Source of the DNA: JABDMH01 sp965223105
GTDB taxonomy: Bacteria; Bacteroidota; Bacteroidia; Chitinophagales; Saprospiraceae
Direction: 5' to 3'
DNA length: 64,000 nucleotides
Assembly: GCA_965223105.1 (NCBI GenBank)
Contig: OZ244987.1
Coordinates: forward strand, 2,666,001-2,730,000
Under the pieces are notes generated by a model. It was not told where the DNA came from and did no database searches. It was given only the letters and a program-made list of their open reading frames with translations. Shown here piece by piece: positions 61,591 to 64,000 of the stretch (the stretch's first letter is position 1; each line of letters opens with the position of its first letter). A program made the translations under genes and the position numbers.

Positions 61591-62457
61591 ATGATTAAGC
61601 AGTCAATTTTGTCGTTCTTAGGGTTGGTTCTTTTGCTGGTTTCTTGTCAGAAAGACAGCCAACTAGAGGTTGATCAACTGGAAGGGGTTGCTGCCGATGT
61701 AACCGAACTTGCTTATACCCAGCATCTTGCAACAGATGTTGAAGAGACAGCCGATGAAGCCACGATTGCCCCACCACCACCAGGGATGGAAAGCCTTAAG
61801 GACTGTGCGGATATCAGTGCTGAACAAGATAAGGGAGTCTTCCCAAATACCATAACCATCGATTTCGGTGATGGCTGTTCAGGGCGAGATGGAAAGGAAC
61901 GAAGTGGGAAAGTCATAGTCGAGATTAGTGATTCCTTGCACAATCCAGGAGCAATTCGAACAGTGACTTTTGAAGATTATTTCGTTGACGGTGTGCAAAT
62001 TTCGGGATCAAAATCCTGGGAAAATCTCGGTATCGATGAAAACGGATTGTTGAGTGTCGCTAAAATTGCAAATTTGACATTCACCTTCCCGGATGGGACC
62101 TCTTCATCACTGAACTCAGAGCGAACAGTGACCAAGAGCACCCAATTCGTCAAATATCGTGACGCCGGTAAATGGAAGAAGAGAATCGTACGATTTAAAG
62201 GTACTGTTGAGGTATCGGGATCAGCTACTGGCACCAACCGCGAAGGCATCTCATTTAGTGCAGTTATTATTGAACCGTTGGTAAAAAATCAGAATTGCCT
62301 CTGGTTCGGATCTGGAATCGTAGAACTGACTAGAGATGACCAGACGAGAATCCTTGACTACGGTGATGGAGCTTGCAACAATGCCGCAATGGTAACCTTT
62401 GATGATGGAACCTCCAAGGAAATTAATATAAAACCCTTTTGGAAAAGAGGTAAATAA
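61591..62457 (+). CDS. Lipoprotein of unknown function
   Basis: The 288-residue protein has a lipoprotein signal (FLGLVLLLVSC, Cys19) and an acidic linker (VEETADEATIAPPPPGMESLKDC). The main domain opens FPNTITIDFGDGCSGRDGKERSGKVIVEISDSLHNPGA and continues with many beta-like segments, some with paired cysteines (KDC, DGCSG, NQNC, DGAC). The pattern occurs in Bacteroidota lipoproteins of unknown role. It is likely anchored in the outer membrane. It stands alone and is followed by a good hairpin terminator. Confidence 0.65.
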   Translation: MIKQSILSFLGLVLLLVSCQKDSQLEVDQLEGVAADVTELAYTQHLATDVEETADEATIAPPPPGMESLKDCADISAEQDKGVFPNTITIDFGDGCSGRDGKERSGKVIVEISDSLHNPGAIRTVTFEDYFVDGVQISGSKSWENLGIDENGLLSVAKIANLTFTFPDGTSSSLNSERTVTKSTQFVKYRDAGKWKKRIVRFKGTVEVSGSATGTNREGISFSAVIIEPLVKNQNCLWFGSGIVELTRDDQTRILDYGDGACNNAAMVTFDDGTSKEINIKPFWKRGK

Positions 62458-62488
62458 GGCAGTTGATCGCTTTATTAGGGTTTCAAAT

Positions 62489-62514
62489 GGCCTCCAACTT
62501 ACCGGTCGGAGGCC
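62489..62514. terminator. Bidirectional hairpin between convergent genes
   Basis: A perfect 7-bp stem (GGCCTCC / GGAGGCC, loop 12 nt) sits between the lipoprotein gene (ends 62457) and glnS (ends 62598). It can act for either strand, though the T-tail is weak. Confidence 0.5.
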
Positions 62515-62597
62515 TACTTCTGGATCAGGTATTAGCTACCTGAAAGCGAATTACACTTGTGAATCTTCTGCATACGTCGGTCCCAGGACTTGCTTAA

Positions 62598-64000
62598 TTA
62601 TTTCTTTTGCTGCTTCCTTCTCCAAGAATCCCGGAGACCTACCGTTCGATTAAAAACCAAATGATGAGGTTTACTACTTTGATCCACAACAAAATATCCA
62701 GTACGTAAGAACTGAAAATGTTGGCCGGGGTTTGATTCGAGTAGGTACGGTTCCAATTTGGCATTTTCAATCGTTTGCAGCGAATTGGGATTTATAAATT
62801 CCATAAAGTCTCTCTCGGGATGGCTGAGAGGGTCTGGATCGGTAAACAGCTGCTCATAAAGACGTACTTTTCCCGGGACAGCATGTACCACAGAAACCCA
62901 GTGTAAGGTGCCCCTAGCTTTAATGCCCGAAGTGTCTTCTCCACTCTTACTGTTTGGATAGTAGGTGCACTTAATCTCTACTACCTCGCCTTGATCATCT
63001 TTTATATAATCATGACAGTGAATTATATATGCACTTTTCAATCTCACCATTCGATCAGGACCTAAGCGAAAATATTTCTTTGGCGGATCTTCCATAAAAT
63101 CTTTCCGCTCTATCCACAATTCTCGACCGAATGGAAGAAATCGTTTCCCGGCGGAGGGATCCTCCGGGTTATTTTCGGTTTCCAGATCTTCAAATTTTCG
63201 TTCGGGATAATTTTCAATGACCAGCTTGACTGGATCAAGAACAGCCATCACCCGATTGGCGATATTATTCAAATCCTCTCGAATAAAAAACTCCAGAAGA
63301 GAAAGCTCAATCAAATTGTCTCTCTTAGCTATGCCAATGCGATCACAGAAATTACGCAATGCCTTGGCGGTATAGCCTCTACGTCTGAGCCCTGATATCG
63401 TGCTCATTCTGGGATCATCCCATCCGTCGACAACTCCATCCTCTACAAGCCGCAAAAGTCGTCTTTTACTTGTGATCATGTATTCAACCTGGAGACGGGC
63501 AAATTCAATCTGTCTGCTGGGGAAAATTCCCAGTTTTTCAATAAACCAATTATATAGTGGCCGGTGATTCTCAAATTCTAAAGTGCAGAGTGAGTAAGTT
63601 ATCTTTTCAATGGCATCGGATTGTCCATGAGCAAAATCATACATGGGGTAGATACACCATTCATCACCTGTACGATGGTGGTGAGCTCTCTTAATCCGAT
63701 ATAGTACAGGGTCACGAAAGTGCATATTAGGAGATGACATGTCAATCTTTGCACGGAGTACTTTACTACCGTCTGAGAATTTACCATCCTTCATCTTTTC
63801 CAGAAGATGGAGATTCTCTTCTACCGATCGATTCCTGTAGGGACTATCTATTCCCGGTTTGGTGGGCGTGCCTTTCATTTCACCTATCTCATCAGCAGTC
63901 GAATCATCTACATACGCCAGACCTTTCTTTACCAAGGTGATCGCGAAGTCATACAACTGAACAAAATAATCTGAGGCATAGTATTCCCGATCTTCCCAAT
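62598..64000 (-). CDS. glnS: Glutaminyl-tRNA synthetase, C-terminal portion (5' end beyond the window)
   Basis: The reading frame is open to the last base of the window. The residues before 63956 (WEDREYYASDYFVQ) match GlnRS, so the ATG lies outside. Visible features are EWCIYPMYDFAHGQSDAIEKITYSLCTLEFENHRPLYNWFIEKLG, the KMSKS-equivalent ITSKRRL, DDPRMSTISGLRRRGYTAKALRNFCDRIG, and the anticodon-binding beta domain to a C-terminus ending RDSWRRKQQKK. The HIGH motif lies outside the window. It attaches glutamine to tRNA-Gln in the cytoplasm, so this organism does not depend on the Glu-tRNA amidotransferase route for Gln. Confidence 0.93.
   Translation of the reverse strand, partial: WEDREYYASDYFVQLYDFAITLVKKGLAYVDDSTADEIGEMKGTPTKPGIDSPYRNRSVEENLHLLEKMKDGKFSDGSKVLRAKIDMSSPNMHFRDPVLYRIKRAHHHRTGDEWCIYPMYDFAHGQSDAIEKITYSLCTLEFENHRPLYNWFIEKLGIFPSRQIEFARLQVEYMITSKRRLLRLVEDGVVDGWDDPRMSTISGLRRRGYTAKALRNFCDRIGIAKRDNLIELSLLEFFIREDLNNIANRVMAVLDPVKLVIENYPERKFEDLETENNPEDPSAGKRFLPFGRELWIERKDFMEDPPKKYFRLGPDRMVRLKSAYIIHCHDYIKDDQGEVVEIKCTYYPNSKSGEDTSGIKARGTLHWVSVVHAVPGKVRLYEQLFTDPDPLSHPERDFMEFINPNSLQTIENAKLEPYLLESNPGQHFQFLRTGYFVVDQSSKPHHLVFNRTVGLRDSWRRKQQKK

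Noticed and set aside
1..64000. CRISPR array, prophage, integrase or rRNA operon
   Set aside because: No short direct-repeat array, no structural phage genes, no integrase and no rRNA-like sequence were seen; the only repeats are the elements listed.
1..64000. tRNA genes
   Set aside because: I saw no convincing T-loop GTTCGAATCC-type segment with matching acceptor stem in any intergenic gap; a covariance-model scan (tRNAscan-SE) would settle it.

Overview
The window looks like a chromosomal segment of a member of the Bacteroidota, most likely a Saprospiraceae/Lewinella-like marine heterotroph. The genus is an inference. Support comes from a C-terminal type IX secretion (T9SS) sorting domain, several PorT/PorQ/DUF5777-type outer-membrane barrels, a propeller-type sensor kinase with a LytTR regulator, a MacB/FtsX-type 800-residue permease, futalosine-route menaquinone synthesis, DUF6702 and DUF1080 proteins, and TAnnTTTG-type -7 promoter boxes with little Shine-Dalgarno signal. 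There is no prophage, integrase, CRISPR array, rRNA or recognisable tRNA. Gene order is a housekeeping/accessory mix in short operons on both strands.

Layout. 0-10.7 kb: a small membrane protein, a D-mannonate-oxidoreductase-like SDR, an outer-membrane barrel, a phosphoesterase, a large His/Tyr-rich T9SS protein, a bleomycin-hydrolase-like C1 peptidase, a DUF697+SHOCT protein, an orphan Mrr-type nuclease, trans-3-hydroxyproline dehydratase and pdhB. 10.8-20 kb: a thioredoxin-like lipoprotein, mpl, a tiny lipoprotein, mnmD, an M28 peptidase, a dicarboxylate symporter coupled to a small SH3-like protein, and a TlpA lipoprotein. 20-32.6 kb: a carbohydrate/amine catabolism zone with a CE15 esterase, a PQQ dehydrogenase with a haem domain, an SDR, a LysE exporter, a DUF1080 protein, a group II decarboxylase, an M20 amidohydrolase, a BNR sialidase-like protein and an Nramp-like transporter. 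32.6-47.5 kb: mqnB, a PorQ-like barrel, a tricorn protease, pruA, an FtsX-type permease, a barrel, coaD, a second group II decarboxylase, a NahK-like kinase and dinB. 47.8-58 kb: membrane and rhodanese/desaturase genes, then a minus-strand block of cytochrome c lipoprotein, OB-fold protein, YceI and DUF5777 barrel, a propeller kinase/LytTR pair and a second YceI. 58.3-64 kb: a TlpA protein, pyrRB, a lipoprotein and glnS (running off the end).

The most notable non-coding signal is a family of about 200-bp intergenic elements found three times (24409-24613 inverted, 42233-42423 and 58083-58301). They have CTAGTGCTTCAT-type terminal inverted repeats and an internal hairpin that is partly preserved by compensatory change. 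A different 250-bp inverted-repeat element (24610-24859) shares a CTAG boundary with the first copy. They look like non-autonomous MITE-type elements and alter the apparent 5' ends of two genes. The most interesting protein-coding candidate is the all-minus-strand block 51054-58074, which links a cell-surface haem protein, an OB-fold membrane protein, two YceI proteins, a barrel and a propeller-type two-component system.
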